A DNA stretch of 64,000 nucleotides from Styela clava. Lineage: Eukaryota; Chordata; Ascidiacea; Stolidobranchia; Styelidae. A program made the translations under genes and the position numbers. Below are positions 1 through 12,264 of the stretch, piece after piece; position 1 is the first letter of the stretch; each line of letters opens with the position of its first letter. The stretch covers positions 3,720,001-3,784,000 of the forward strand of contig NC_135252.1 in assembly GCF_964204865.1 (NCBI RefSeq), in the 5' to 3' direction. The notes below the pieces were generated by a model. It was not told the origin of the DNA. It saw only the letters and a list, made by a program, of their open reading frames with translations, and ran no database searches.

Positions 1-260
1 TAAAGATAATATTTGTATCTTAAATCTTCACAATTCCAAATATAGAAAGTATTTATATATACAATGTTTAGAAGTCGTAGGGGTGAGTTGCCAGTCAATG
101 ATATGATTTATAGGGATACTTAATTTCATTTAGCTCATAAAAATATTAGTGAATCATGTATGAGTCATGTATATTTATATATCTATGTAACGGAGGATGT
201 GTTTTAGGTAGAAAACAATCATTCCTTATGATAAAATCAGTAACATAGTTTTTATTGCGT
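1..260. other. downstream flank of the MICAL-like gene
   Basis: AT-rich sequence with no convincing reading frame. It would hold the 3' end of the minus-strand MICAL-like transcript. The AATAAA signal (minus strand, 256-251) is only a few bases past the stop codon, so the 3' UTR may be very short. Confidence 0.4.
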
Positions 261-2543
261 TCACTTTGTCTTAGCAGTATTTTCTTTGTCTGTTTTGCCT
301 TTCTTGCTGAACATCTTCTTGACTTTATTCTTCTTTTTCTTTTTGCTTGGATTCTGTTGTAACCTTTTCATTTTTTCATACGCTGAATCTTCCTCTGCCT
401 CTTTCACGCGTTCTTCTTCAATGGAATTAACAATTACATTCCTCCGTTCAACAACCTCAAGAAGTTTTTGCAGCAGATTTTCTTCATCGATTTTATCTTG
501 ATCAGTTTTAGTAGACTCCGGTTTGTTAAAAAGCTTCCGCAATTGAAATTCAATATCTGCATGCTCCTGTTCATGTTTTTGTTGTTGCATCTGAAACACA
601 AGGTCAGACTCTTGCCTGAGCAATTGATTTTTCTTATTAACCAGTTGAAACCACTCCTGCAGCAACTCATCTTCTTCTGATGTCCACTCACATTCACTAT
701 CCATTGCAAACCGCAACATTTCTTCTAATTTTACACCCTTTGTTTCATAATCAGTTAATTGAACATCGAGTAACTTCAATTCGTTAGCAATCTCTTGTTC
801 CGACATTTTTATTTCTACTTTTCGCTTAACAAGTGGATATCCATACCCAGGTGCTGAACGGGCCTTGGGGCTTTTGTGCATGGCTCTAGCTTTTGAAGAC
901 GACTGTGGCTTGGTACTATTTTTAGTATAGCGTGGATCTTTTTCATTAGCCTTATTCAATTCAACCATTTTCTGACTTGATGTATCCTTCCATCCTGGTG
1001 GCCTAGATGGGGCAGCTGTTTTTTTGTGTGGTGATTGTGTTGATAGAAGAGCTGAAGTTGATTTTGGTGGTGCTGGAGCTGGCCGTTTCTTCTTTACTAC
1101 TATCTTGTCATCAAGTTTTGCAGAATTCTTATAAACTTCAGTATTAAAAGGGTTGACTCTATCAACAGCTTTATTCTTAGGCTCTTCTTCATCTGCATCT
1201 CCAAATGGATTTCCTTCATTATCCGACTCTTTATTGGAAACTTCTTCAGGCTGATCAATTTCTGGTGGATCACCAAAAGGATTGCCGCCTTCATCTGCAC
1301 TATTCTCATCATTGATGATCTCAGTAAGTTTATCTTCTGTTCTCTCGTTTTTAGATGCATCTTCCTTTCTCTCCTGTACTTTGGGGGTAATTTCAAACGG
1401 ATTGCCATCTTCTTCAGAGGATGTAGAAGATAGAGTAGTGTCAGAATCTGACCCAGATTCCAATTCAAATGGATTCAACGATTTCCTATAGGATGCTTTA
1501 GAATTATCTTCGACTTGATTTGAGTCATTGCTAACATCTTTAGAACGAGGCCGTGCAACTGGAACTGGAGCAATTGGTTTTTCCTCATTAGAATGCAAAG
1601 TTCTTGCTCTGGGTTTCGGCTTTGTTGGTGAACTCTTGATTTCGCTTTGTTGTTTGTTAGTATGTCTGGCGACTGGTAACTCACTGACAAGAGATGGAGC
1701 TACATCATTAGGATTGTTTGGTAGTGGTTTATTTTCTGTGGTTGGTGAAGGTGTAATTTCTGCCATATTGACTGTTTTAACTTCGGCATCTGCTAGAGAC
1801 TGAACCATATTTGGCAATTCTTCTAGTCGATTCGGTTTAGTGTAGTTTTCCCTTTCAGATACAACAGTGGGCACTGGCTTATGTACGACATTTTTGGTCG
1901 TCTCTTGCTCGACTGCAGTTTTCGCTTTCTCTTCATCATTTACATTTTTCTTAGGCAACTCTGGCTCATCTTGGTGTTTTATGAAGTAATTTTTACCTCT
2001 GATTTTTTCAAGAGAATCATTTCTGTGACATGTTCGATGGTAAAGCTTGCCTTCATCAAAGTATCTTTGAACCAAATGAACCCGTTTTCCACAAATACAA
2101 CATATACTATCATCTGTTGATCTTCTCTGAGGAGAAGCTGTCTTACTTGGACTTCCAGCTGTAACGGGATTAAGTACTGGTGCATCTGGCTGTGTTGTTT
2201 CCTCTGGCTTGCAGTGACGGAAACAATTATAGTATTGAGCTAAATATGTCATAACACTGAGCCTGTCAGGGACTGCCATTTCGGCCATATCTTCAGCATC
2301 CAAAAGTGCGGCAATACCAAGCTCCTTCTCGGCTATTCCAAAAGCCAGCTGGTGGTTATAAAACACATTCTCTTTTGATAAGGATTCAAAATCAATCAAA
2401 TCAGGGCGAAATCTGTGAAGAAGAGCACAAAAGCCCAACCCGCTACTCCAAGATGAAGTCATGTTTGTTATATTCACATCTCTATATCCTTCTGTGTGCT
2501 TTTTGCACCAGGTCAATAAACCTTTCATCCCCTTATTAGCCAT
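261..2543 (-). CDS. MICALL1: MICAL-like protein (CH, half LIM, NPF motifs, bMERB)
   Basis: A 760-residue intronless reading frame. Residues 3-108 form a calponin-homology domain like that of MICALL1/2. Residues 148-172 (C148-x2-C151-x17-H169-x2-C172) form the first LIM zinc finger, but the second finger is absent. The middle is Ser/Pro/acidic low complexity with five NPF motifs (LNPFE, GNPFE, GNPFG twice, VNPFN); NPF motifs bind EH domains, which in MICALL1 recruit EHD1 to recycling endosomes. Residues about 590-735 are a charged helical bMERB domain, the Rab8/10/13-binding module of the family, followed by a polybasic lysine tail. Expected role: a Rab effector on recycling endosomal tubules. 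The start is the first Met of the CH domain. An AATAAA on this strand at 256-251 lies just past the stop. Vertebrate orthologues have many introns, so the single exon suggests retroposition or intron loss. MICALL1 fits better than MICALL2 because of the NPF motifs, but the symbol is tentative. Confidence 0.88.
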   Translation of the reverse strand: MANKGMKGLLTWCKKHTEGYRDVNITNMTSSWSSGLGFCALLHRFRPDLIDFESLSKENVFYNHQLAFGIAEKELGIAALLDAEDMAEMAVPDRLSVMTYLAQYYNCFRHCKPEETTQPDAPVLNPVTAGSPSKTASPQRRSTDDSICCICGKRVHLVQRYFDEGKLYHRTCHRNDSLEKIRGKNYFIKHQDEPELPKKNVNDEEKAKTAVEQETTKNVVHKPVPTVVSERENYTKPNRLEELPNMVQSLADAEVKTVNMAEITPSPTTENKPLPNNPNDVAPSLVSELPVARHTNKQQSEIKSSPTKPKPRARTLHSNEEKPIAPVPVARPRSKDVSNDSNQVEDNSKASYRKSLNPFELESGSDSDTTLSSTSSEEDGNPFEITPKVQERKEDASKNERTEDKLTEIINDENSADEGGNPFGDPPEIDQPEEVSNKESDNEGNPFGDADEEEPKNKAVDRVNPFNTEVYKNSAKLDDKIVVKKKRPAPAPPKSTSALLSTQSPHKKTAAPSRPPGWKDTSSQKMVELNKANEKDPRYTKNSTKPQSSSKARAMHKSPKARSAPGYGYPLVKRKVEIKMSEQEIANELKLLDVQLTDYETKGVKLEEMLRFAMDSECEWTSEEDELLQEWFQLVNKKNQLLRQESDLVFQMQQQKHEQEHADIEFQLRKLFNKPESTKTDQDKIDEENLLQKLLEVVERRNVIVNSIEEERVKEAEEDSAYEKMKRLQQNPSKKKKKNKVKKMFSKKGKTDKENTAKTK

Positions 2544-5500
2544 GACAACCTAATGGGGCTGATTAGAATAATATTATAAACTAAAAATGAAATCAGAACA
2601 AACTTAGGTTATTAACCCTTACGTTAGATATTGACTGACATAAATAAACAAGGTCAATATTGCATGGCAAAGTAGCTGTAAAGCAAGAATAACATGAACA
2701 CCTGAATGTAAAGCTGCAATAATTGAGAGTTCTAACACAGATGGCTATAAAATAAATTTACATCTTCACAACAATCTAAAATGTTAGTTAAGGAGTTCAG
2801 CATTAAGTATGTCGAATATACAACAATTACCGGTATAAGCGTATAGAATACAAAAATAAAAATTTCACAAATACCGTAGTTTTTTTAGATTTGGAACCCG
2901 TCAAAGGAAATTGATAAAATACAAATCATGATATACAATTACAATCCAATATAAACTTTACTGAACTCTTCAGGGGATATGATAAAATTCTTTCCAGTGG
3001 TAGCCTACAACATGGATAAAACAGATCATGAACATTTTCAGTATAAACTAAGCTTGATTGAAGACATAAAGATTGGTAAGTAACAATGTGTTGGCATTTT
3101 TATACACAATCCTATGAATATTAACCCAAAAAATTCTTCAGTGAAGGCACTCATATTATTTACTTGATAAATCTAGTAAAGATTTTGAAATAGAAGTACT
3201 AGCGATATGACTGCTTGAATTGTCAGATACATTTGACAATTAATCCTCCTTTTCGTGAAGAATATGAATTTCTTATTTTCAAGTGCAGTTAAGGTTATAC
3301 ACATTTGGCATAGTTGTTTTGAGTGAATAGAAATAACCAATGTTTTATGTAGGATTTGCATATCCCGGGGAAGAGGTAAGGGGATCGGGTATGAGATTGG
3401 TTAGCCAGTTATTCTTTTCAGATGCATGGATTCGATGGTGGAGGAATCCGTAACCGACCAGCAGTTAAGTAAACCACTGTATGGTGGCGAGGAGTCCAGC
3501 AATCTTCTTGCAGAAAATTATCACCACAGGATTCGAACCTGCGAACCCACGTAGGGTAATCAGAGGCGCGGTGGCAGGCATACTCCTAATGCTTTGCACG
3601 ATGCGCCACATATATGCGACATATATTGGTGGTGAATGAATGGACTTTTGGGAAAGATAATACTGAGTAAAATTTCGCTTGAGTATTGGTCAAATCTATT
3701 CCAGAGCTACCACTACTAAAATACTGGACAAGGTAAAATTTATATATAGACTACGGTGATACAAGAATATCCATATGTTAATTCATATTACTATATTAAT
3801 AATGAAACACAAGTTATTGCTAATTATGAGAACCGACAGCAACACGGTAAACACGGACGTTTAAGGCTGATTTGCCTCGCCTTCTATCAGACTGTGGCGC
3901 GCGCAAAACATTTTTAATCAAGTAAACCAGCAAGTTGGTTTTACGTATTATGATAATGGAAAAATTGCCTCGTCATCCTAACTCGTCTTTACAACTTATG
4001 GTAAAAGTTTCGCTTCTGACAAGCAGACACGCATTTATGTTAGTCAGGGCGCTTGTTGCGTGATCAATAGCCGGAATAACTTCTTCAGTCAGGGTGACAG
4101 CGCTTTAATGCGATAAATTACAGGTACCATAAGAATATACGATGACTGATGCATTTTTCTAGTACTTAGAGGGCATCTGCGAAAACAACTTGAACTTGTA
4201 TTTATATTATATTTATTTACGGCACAACTAGCGAGTACAGTTTAAGTTATACTTATACACGAGTTAGAAAACTGCCTGTCGCTCGTCAAACTGCAGAACT
4301 GCCAAAGGCTTAAAGGCGTTGGCCATTGCTGTATTGGTTTATGGCCTTCTGTTCTCTTCTTAACTCTGTTGTTTATCGACAGACTTGGCGATTTAACTAA
4401 GCTAATTAAATGTAACTTTGTTGATATCTTTATAGGACATTCAGTTCCCGGGAGCACCGATACTGCCTAAGCAAGAATAAGCGTACGCTTACCAAAATCT
4501 TTTTTAAAAATATGGTTTTGTGGGCAACCTTGTCAGTTGCCACATTGGAATTTTCTCCCATCCAATCCACCGTTTGTACGTACGGATGTACGGAAACAGA
4601 CAGGTGAAAGGGAATTTTAAAAAGCCTTAGTTAATAAAAAGGGCATTTCATTTTTGAAGCCTAAAAGAGTATATGCACAAATGAAGGTGTTATTGTCTTC
4701 TAAACAAAATAGAATATGAACTGCTACTTGCCCTAAAAATGTACAATAATTTTGCTTGAATCCATCTCGCACCGCTGACTACTAAAATCGCCGCCAAACT
4801 TTTGTGTACAAGATAGTGATGTACTTACATCGTAGCGCCAAACTTAGTAATGCATAAATCTTGTGTGTATGTTATCAGACAACATACATGACGTGCTGCG
4901 TCGCCCGTACTGATAGTGGGGGAAGTATCGATGACAGCGCCGCTGCTGCGTGTAATTCGAGAACTTCCGTGTGAATTTGTCTGGCTTGATTAATTACGTT
5001 GGTAAATTTGTGCTGTCAATTTATTTTATGCTAATAAATGCGGGGTAATCGTATTCCATTGGCAGGCGAGTTCACCACTTAAACTCTGGTATTTCGTAAC
5101 TATCTCGGTATGAATCACGCTGCGAAAGAGTTTTGTAATTCAGATATTAACCAATCCGTCGCAAACGGAAGATGGAAAACGCAGTATATTCAACTAGTAA
5201 CTTGAGAATCACAATTTGGGTCCGTACCTTAATGGCCACAACTTACAGTATTGGTATACCTATGCAGATACGAGTACAGTATTAATATTTTGATAAGTAG
5301 TCATCATGAATGTTGATAAATGGCGTATTAGTAATAATTTTAATCGTTCAATTTTGCCAATACTAGAATTTCCATCAATCAAAACAAAAAATGATGTCAG
5401 CTGAACAATATTCCAATCTAAAAACAAATTGTCCAAAAAAGTCGCCCGATTTTATAGTAATAATAATTAAAAATTGCATTTTCTTTGTTTATTATTAGTT

Positions 5501-5708
5501 TTTATTGTGATTGTAGTTCTCATTTATCATACAATAAAATGTATTTAAACTTACAATTGTTCTTACTATAAAATTGGCGAATTTTGTTATTGATAAGATA
5601 TGAGTTGAACTTTTCGGACATCCTATATATTATATATTTAGCAGATAATTATAGTTTATTGAGAAGACGGACTGAAGAATTCTCAAATCCAGAAAATTTT
5701 CAAGCTGA
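2544..5708. other. intergenic region between the MICAL-like gene and AIFM3
   Basis: The two flanking genes are divergent, so both promoters should lie here. Apart from the SINE at 3361-3610 I see no coding exon, RNA gene or strong repeat. Short reading frames are unsupported. Confidence 0.4.
3361..3610 (-). repeat. tRNA-derived SINE, copy 1
   Basis: On the minus strand the element begins at about 3610 with a tRNA-like head. It contains a B-box-like GGTTCGAATCC preceded by the GGCGCATCGTGC... segment. The body ends near CCCGGG at 3365. The same head and body recur at 55895-56236 (minus); partial copies lie at 6122-6216, 21428-21545 and 43725-43800. The family resemblance is seen directly here; the tRNA origin is inferred from the Pol III-type boxes. 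Confidence 0.7.
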
Positions 5709-8700
5709 ATGATGTCAGACGATCCAGAAATGGTAGAGGCTGTGGTATGTAACATGAAAGACTTGCCAGAAAAACAGGAATTTATGAAAGAGGTTGACGT
5801 GGGTTCTTCAGGCAAATGTCTTCTAATAATGTGAGTAATTTTGGCTAATATCCATATCATATACTTTTTTAATGCACAAGCACACATCTTGTATAATTTT
5901 ATTCGCGAATTACCGTATATCTTCAAAAGCTTTTGTATTCTTTGTTCCATTTGTAGGTTGAGGTTCTTCGTAATTTTGACTATCTTTTGAAATGAAATAG
6001 CTTGCATCGCATATACATATCTAAAATTCCATATATATGAGAGTAAGAGGCATAACACCGAGACTAACATAGATTTTTTACTCTTCAAGCGACAAACGTA
6101 CTTTTATAATTAATTAAAGGCTCGTCAGGTATGGCGCATCTTGTTAGCGTTTGGAATACGCTCGCCACCGCACCTTTGATTACCCTGCGAGGGGTCGGTG
6201 GTTCGTCATTCTTATTTGTTTGCTTTATGTTTGATTAAAGTCTGCGCAACAGCAGTTCCGGAATCTCGCCAACTCGTATACCATTGTCTACTATCTCTTT
6301 ATATATATTTATGTATAGAATATACCTTTCCCCCTTTTTAGGAACGAAAATGGAGATTTGACTGCGCTCGGTCATAAATGCACACATTATGGCGCGCCGC
6401 TTGTCAGGGGAGCGTTAAACAATGGCAGGATTCGGTGCCCGTGGCACGGAGCATGTTTTAGTGCAACGACTGGAGACATCGAAGATTACCCGGGACTCGA
6501 TTCTCTGCCCAAGTATCAGGTAATTGCGCATAATCTGTTAGCTACAATTTCATTTGAAAAAGATTAGGCCGATTCATATATGCCTTGAAGGTTATTTCTA
6601 ACCTGACTTGCTTTCGCGCAATCAGAAATTTTTCGAATTAATTTGTGTATGTTGGTCCTTCGTTTCTGTGCGTGATTATACGATTCCATCATGTTGAAAA
6701 TTTGTAACAGGTCATAGTGGACGACGAGAGTGGGGATGTTAAAGTTAGGGCCAAACTTGAACACTTGAAGGTAGGAAAAAGAAATGCATGCATGGATACG
6801 GAAATTCGCTCGGGTAGGTATTACGATATTTCTCTTTTGTCGTAAATAAATGCAGCCGTTGCAGAGAATTAAACATGAACCACGTTATTTCACAAGTTAA
6901 TATCTTAATATAAACGCATAATAATCATAGAGAGCGAAATCAGTTTAAAAATAACAACAGAAATGTATTCACAAAAGTGATTTTTGTTACTTGTAAAATT
7001 TAGACAAACACAATAGAACGAATTATCACATGACGTAATGTGCGAGGCAAGATGATTGACCGGTCAATTCGTAATTGGAAATTTGGTTTGCTTGACAAAT
7101 GAATTACATTCAGTCTTTGATTTACATTTGCTAGCCCATAAATTGCTCATAATAAAAGGACCACGGTAATTCTCATTAAGATGGACAGCAACATACCGAA
7201 CAGAGAATAGTTATTATTGGAGGCGGCCCAGCGTCTATTGTCTGTGTGGAAACGTTACGCAAAGAAGGTTTCACTGGCAGCATAATCATTGTATGTAAAG
7301 AACCACATCCTCCATATGACCGCGCAAAACTGAGCAAGGCCCCCGATGCAATACCACAAGATGTTTATCTCAGGGGCGATTTGAAATATTACGACGACAT
7401 AAAAGTGGATCTTCGATTAAACACGGTTTGTGACCTGAATTATTGAATAGTTTTTTGTTTTGTTTCCAGATGACATAATAGTTTTATTCTTCTAATATAT
7501 ATTTACTGTTTTTATATTGTTTGCTCAGTCTCTTTTGAAGCGAGATACATGGCGTCTGTTAGACATTATTACACAAAGCGACTTAAAACAGACTGACGAT
7601 AGGTTTTAATTCAATAAAAAATGAAATGTACATTCATTCACCAAATGTAAACTTTAAATAGTGAACTGAAAGTCAATATATAGATATCATTATATGCAGA
7701 TAGCATATAGAAATCACACATAGCATAATGACAAAACTTAGACATGTGAAATCACGCCATATTATGAGGACCAAACAATATTCAATCAAAACAAAAAGTC
7801 CTAGCGCGAGGCGTTTATAACACGACAGTCGCGCAGATCAGCCTATATTCACATGAGCGGGCCAAGATGAAGTCAAACAATTTAACTTCAATTTAGTTAG
7901 TTTCAATCGAAAATACACAAATAGTTTGTTTCGTCATTTGTTAATTATTCTAGTCGAAACTGCAGACCACGTGCGTCCGGACTGCCATAGAGTGACGTTT
8001 TGTACGTCCGCTGCTCTTGGAGAAATGTGTAAAGAAATTACGTACAAAATTTTCATTTATTTTTGAACTTTTTTTTAAAATATCTAAACTATGAATTGGT
8101 AATTCTGGTCCAACAGTGTCAGCCGCCATTGACACTAAAGGTAACTATATGATATGGTCTTTTCAATAAGTGCCTTTCTCACTGCGGCGCTTTGCAAAAT
8201 GATTTTCTTAATGTGGCCACTGCTCTAGAATATGTTCCAAATTACCTCCTTGGCATCAGAGTCAGATTTGCAGTCGTTGCACTAAATTGGTTTCTCAGAA
8301 GCGCGCTGCTTTCAGGATACGTCAATAGCAACAATATTGTTTACTGGGGCACAGCACCCCGAACGAAGGCACACATAGACATTTACACCTAGTAAAGTGC
8401 ACAGAATGAGTAATCATTTCCAAACATGGCATCGTCGGTCCGTATTGGTTTAAAGACGAAAATGAAAGAGCTTAAACGGTGAATATGGAACGTTAAGGAA
8501 TGGTGCCAAGGAAATTCTGGATATCACTCGGACGATGTGGAGAGATTGACTGAGATGACCTGGCAACACCCACATATCAAATGACACCCTTGACTGGATG
8601 GGAGAGCGATTTCAGCAACGGCTGATCGGCAGTGACTTTGAATGGGCACTTCATCACCGGACTTGAACCCCCTCCCTTTCCACATTTTTATTTGGTAGAG

Positions 8701-11700
8701 TATTAGCAGGAAAATTTGTATCTGAAGAACGTTCAAACAATTGGTGAACTAAAGACTGCAACTGCAGCGAAAATCAGTGAAATCCCCACAGAGGAGTGTG
8801 TACAAGTGATTGACAACTTTGCGCATGTGATGCAAGTCTTCTCCAGCGCCAAGGACGGCATTTTAAAAATTATTCTAGAATCTAGAGAGAATATAACTCC
8901 TATGCGAAGCGTCCTATATTTCTGAAACTTGGATACAATCATACACAAACAAAAGTTCAAATGTAGGCAAAATTAAATGACTTACTCTATTCTTGTAGAA
9001 GAATCAAAAAATTTAAGGGTTTTGTATTATTATCCTTTTGAGTAGAATTCCTAGTTGGAAAAATGTGTGCTTTGTTAGTAGTAGTGCCAAAACCCACATT
9101 CGCCACCTTTTCTCTAATACCAGTCTAAACTTGAAAGATCTGGCTCAAGGCAAGCTATTCACTGCGTGATAAAATAAGTTTATTAGAAAACAATGAGTAT
9201 ATTCAAAACACAATAAAACACAATTTAATGCTTCGTGTTACTTGATTGCTGTAAATTTTACAGGAAGCTCTTTCGGTAGACGCCGAACAAAAAAAAGTTG
9301 TTACCCGCGCTTGTGACGAGAATGAAGACCGATCAATTAGTTTCGATCATCTGTTTATTGCTACAGGCGGAACACCACGTACGCTGCACCCCATGACTGG
9401 TTCCGATTGTAACAATATATTCGTTTTACGCACCTTGGACGACGCTAATAAATTAGCATCACAATGCAAGGGTAGGCGTATTTTATTTTATAAGACTTTT
9501 ATAAATGACGTAAATAAGCCAATATGTTTTAAGTTGTCAAATTTGAAATGTAAATAGGTCATTAAATTTGAAGAAAATTTTTATGCAAACAGTAGTTAAT
9601 TAACAAATAGATCTACGGATTTCAGTTTTTAAAATTATCTTCTACTTGTTATATATAAATACCAAAGTACTGTAACATATCAACCAAGTGCGTTTAGTTC
9701 AACATCGCTTATTTTAAGATAAAAGAGTGGCACTTGTTGGCTCCTCTTTCATTGCTATGGAGATAGCAGCGTTTCTGGCAAAGAAGAAAGAAAGCACATC
9801 TCTCTCCGTGATCTGCGGTCGAAGATCAAATGTAGGTTTTAATTTTTACGTCGCAGTCGTAGTCATAAACTAAGGTCTGAGACAATTCTGATTTCAGGTT
9901 CCCTTTCAATCATCGTTGGGACCGGACATAGGTGGTCGCATAATGAAAATGCACGAGGAAAAGGGAATCAAATTCTATACATCTGTCGGTGTTGCAGAGT
10001 TGAAGTGCAATGACGAAAAGAACGTCACTCATATCCGGCTTTCCGACGACACGGTTCTCGAAGTAGACCTGGTGATCTTGGGAATCGGTAATTCGAAATG
10101 ATAAATTATTTTTTTACACCACATATCGCTATGCTATGGTGTTTAAGATTTTCATCAATTTTATACAGCTTCTTTAAGATTGACGCCAGTGACGTTTTTC
10201 CTGACCCAAATATTAAAAAAATCCATCTCCCCAAAACAAATATATACTGTAATATGTGATCATGTAATAAATGCATCGTCGTGTATCATGCATGTGTCAT
10301 ATATAGTTATCTCAATAAACACATGAACTGCACTCTAGTCCAGAGCTACTCAACTATTTTCCGTTCCGTTTACAAAACTTCAAAAATACTGGGGTCCGGA
10401 CATTACAGAAAATTTATTTCAATAAATGAACGAAACTTCAAATGCAATATTAAGTTAAATACAAGAGCAATGAATAACTCACAAAAATGGACACAAATGT
10501 CGCACATCGGTACCAGTACGACAAAATGTATAGCTTTGTATTAGAATTGTATCAAAATCATCTAAAACTATGAAACGATGCTTATGCTGCCAAAATAAAC
10601 AAGCAAACGCGGCCCAAATTGAATAGTCGGAAGGTCACTCGGTGTGATAATTTTCCAAAAATGTGAAATAACCCTTCTCAATTATGGAATATAAACTTCA
10701 GGAGTCACACCTTCGACCAACTTCTTGCAATCAAGCAAAATTGACTTGGACGATAAAGGTTTCATCCCGGTCGATGGAAATATGAAAACAAACGTAGACA
10801 GCGTGTATGCTGGAGGTGATGTTGTGACTTTTCCGCTTGGAATGAAAGGTGAAAACGCTTTAAAATATTGATAATATAATAATACATATTTTGTATTTCT
10901 CGCTAAAAGGAGGTTTTTTGTATTGTTGATTCTCTTGATTTACGCTATATGTTTTTTAATTGTGTAGTATTCATTTAACAGCGTATGATAAGTTCAAATT
11001 ATTTTAATTGTGTTTTACGTCATCTACTAATGAACACAGCAATACTGATGTTGATAATAGCTTTTCGCCACCCACAAATCTAACAGAAATATTGTATGTC
11101 TATTTTATCAATTTTTTTTTTTGTTTAGTTGTACAATATTTCTCACACGACTAGAATAAATAAAATATAAGAATCTGATATTACTTTTCAGGAGGCGAGC
11201 GTTGTAACGTACAGCATTGGCAAATGGCCCACAATCATGGAAGAATAGCAGCGTACAGTATCATTAAATCGTGTGAGGACTCTCAAGTCGGCGATAGTGA
11301 GTATAGAAATATCTACAATAGAACATTATACAAATATGGAGTTTACATCAGGGTCCTCCAACCTGTGGGCCATATATGGCCCACGGAAGCATTTCGAGTG
11401 GCCCGCGCTGTATTTTTCAGAAATAATAAATAAATTGGAGTAAAACTATTTTTCGAGTGATGTAGTATACAAATAAGTGATACAAACCATTTGTTTATTT
11501 TCTTGAAATGTGCTCTACCAGCCCTTTCGAACGAGCCATTAGTGCCATTTTGAACCGAAACCAACTGGGGGGAGATATCGACAAATAAAGGTGCAATAGA
11601 CGCTTACACACTTAGTCTATTACTACTCTATATGACGTTATCGCAAAACAATCGAAGCCATTCTCAGATTAAGAATTCGTTAAGGAATGTATATATATTA

Positions 11701-12264
11701 TGTATTGTTTGGGTTGTCAATGTTTTAAGTCCGGAAATAAAAGAGGTGTTTGCAAAAATAGCCTGTCAAGACAGACAAAACTCGTCATGTCGAAGAGCTT
11801 GAGAACTCTATAGCGGATACTTTAATTCCTCCACCTGGGGGTAAATATGAAAATCTTACGGTATATTATTAAACAGTTTGCATCCAATTATCTATCTTCA
11901 AGGTCACGGAAAGGATCAACATGTTCAGTCAATTCCCTTCTTCTGGACAGTCCAGTTTGGAATCAGTATAAGGTACGCGGGACACGGAGGAGGCTTCGAT
12001 AATATCATAATCAAGGGCGTAGGAAAAAATGGAAAAATCGTTAAAGCTGGTGAGGCCCTATCATCTAAAAAATTTGTCGGGTTTTATGTGAAGAAGGACC
12101 ATGTGATAGCGGTGGCAACAATGATGGCTGATCCAATAGCTGCAAGGTTTGCAGAGCATTTAAATGACAAAGGCCCTCTGAAGGTAGATCAGATTGACAG
12201 TTTCTTGAAGGGTGACACTGGCGATGAAGGGAAGGGACACGTCGATAAATGCTCAATAAACTAA
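5709..12264 (+). CDS. AIFM3: AIFM3-like Rieske/FAD oxidoreductase, 10 exons
   Basis: Exons with GT/AG borders and consistent phase: 5709-5830, 6342-6519, 6711-6813, 7181-7425, 9264-9471, 9719-9831, 9898-10087, 10702-10848, 11192-11296, 11903-12264. They total 1773 nt, giving 590 residues; human AIFM3 is about 605. Exon 2 holds the Rieske 2Fe-2S ligands CTHYGAPL and CPWHGACF. Exons 4-9 encode the pyridine nucleotide-disulphide oxidoreductase fold: an FAD loop (IVIIGGGPAS), ATGG, a second Rossmann strand (VALVGSSFIA) and the FAD-contacting GGDVVTFPLG. The last exon is the C-terminal domain (RYAGHGGGFD). Family knowledge: AIFM3 (AIF-like) is a mitochondria-associated oxidoreductase linked to apoptosis. 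The ATG at 5709 has an in-frame TGA directly before it, so it is either the true start or close to a splice acceptor from an unseen 5' exon. Both dinucleotide loops lack expected glycines. AATAAA at 12522 is a likely poly(A) signal. Confidence 0.9.
6122..6216 (+). repeat. SINE head fragment in AIFM3 intron 1
   Basis: This is the plus-strand tRNA-like head of the same SINE family (ATGGCGCATCTTGTTAGCG ... GATTACCCTGCGAGGGGTCG), without the rest of the body. It lies between AIFM3 exons 1 and 2. Confidence 0.6.
8440..8930 (+). pseudogene. degenerate mariner-like transposase fragment in AIFM3 intron 4
   Basis: Shifting plus-strand frames give peptides such as HISNDTLDWMGERFQQRLI, then HRT*TP near 8690 where the family has SPDLTP, then TIGELKTATAAKISEIPTEE and VQVIDNF. 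The order matches the C-terminal half of mariner/Tc1-type DDE transposases: the third catalytic acid region, the SPDL-P block, then the helix with IPxE. Stops and frameshifts make it non-functional. I saw no clear terminal repeats. Confidence 0.5.
10338..10632. repeat. possible degraded hAT-type MITE in AIFM3 intron 7
   Basis: The left end reads CAGAGCTACTCAACTA and the right end AAATTGAATAGTCG, a weak inverted pair, with GGTCC and GGCCC motifs inside as in hAT non-autonomous elements. No target duplication is clear. Confidence 0.3.
11350..11575. repeat. hAT-like repeat fragment in AIFM3 intron 9
   Basis: It begins CAGGGTCCTCCAACCTGTGG followed by GGCCC-rich inverted sequence, the typical look of hAT termini in animal genomes. 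It lies about 50 bp past exon 9. The right end is not defined. Confidence 0.4.

Noticed and set aside
3520-3610. Functional tRNA gene on the minus strand
   Set aside because: The B-box-like motif is present, but the cloverleaf is incomplete and the same head with a shared body recurs, so it is a SINE.
5630-6088. 152-codon minus-strand reading frame
   Set aside because: It overlaps AIFM3 exon 1 on the other strand, has low-complexity AT-driven composition and no recognisable domain.
8192-8400. 66-codon plus-strand frame in AIFM3 intron 4
   Set aside because: No domain or splice borders in phase with AIFM3; possibly part of the neighbouring mariner-like relic, but no motif could be tied to it.
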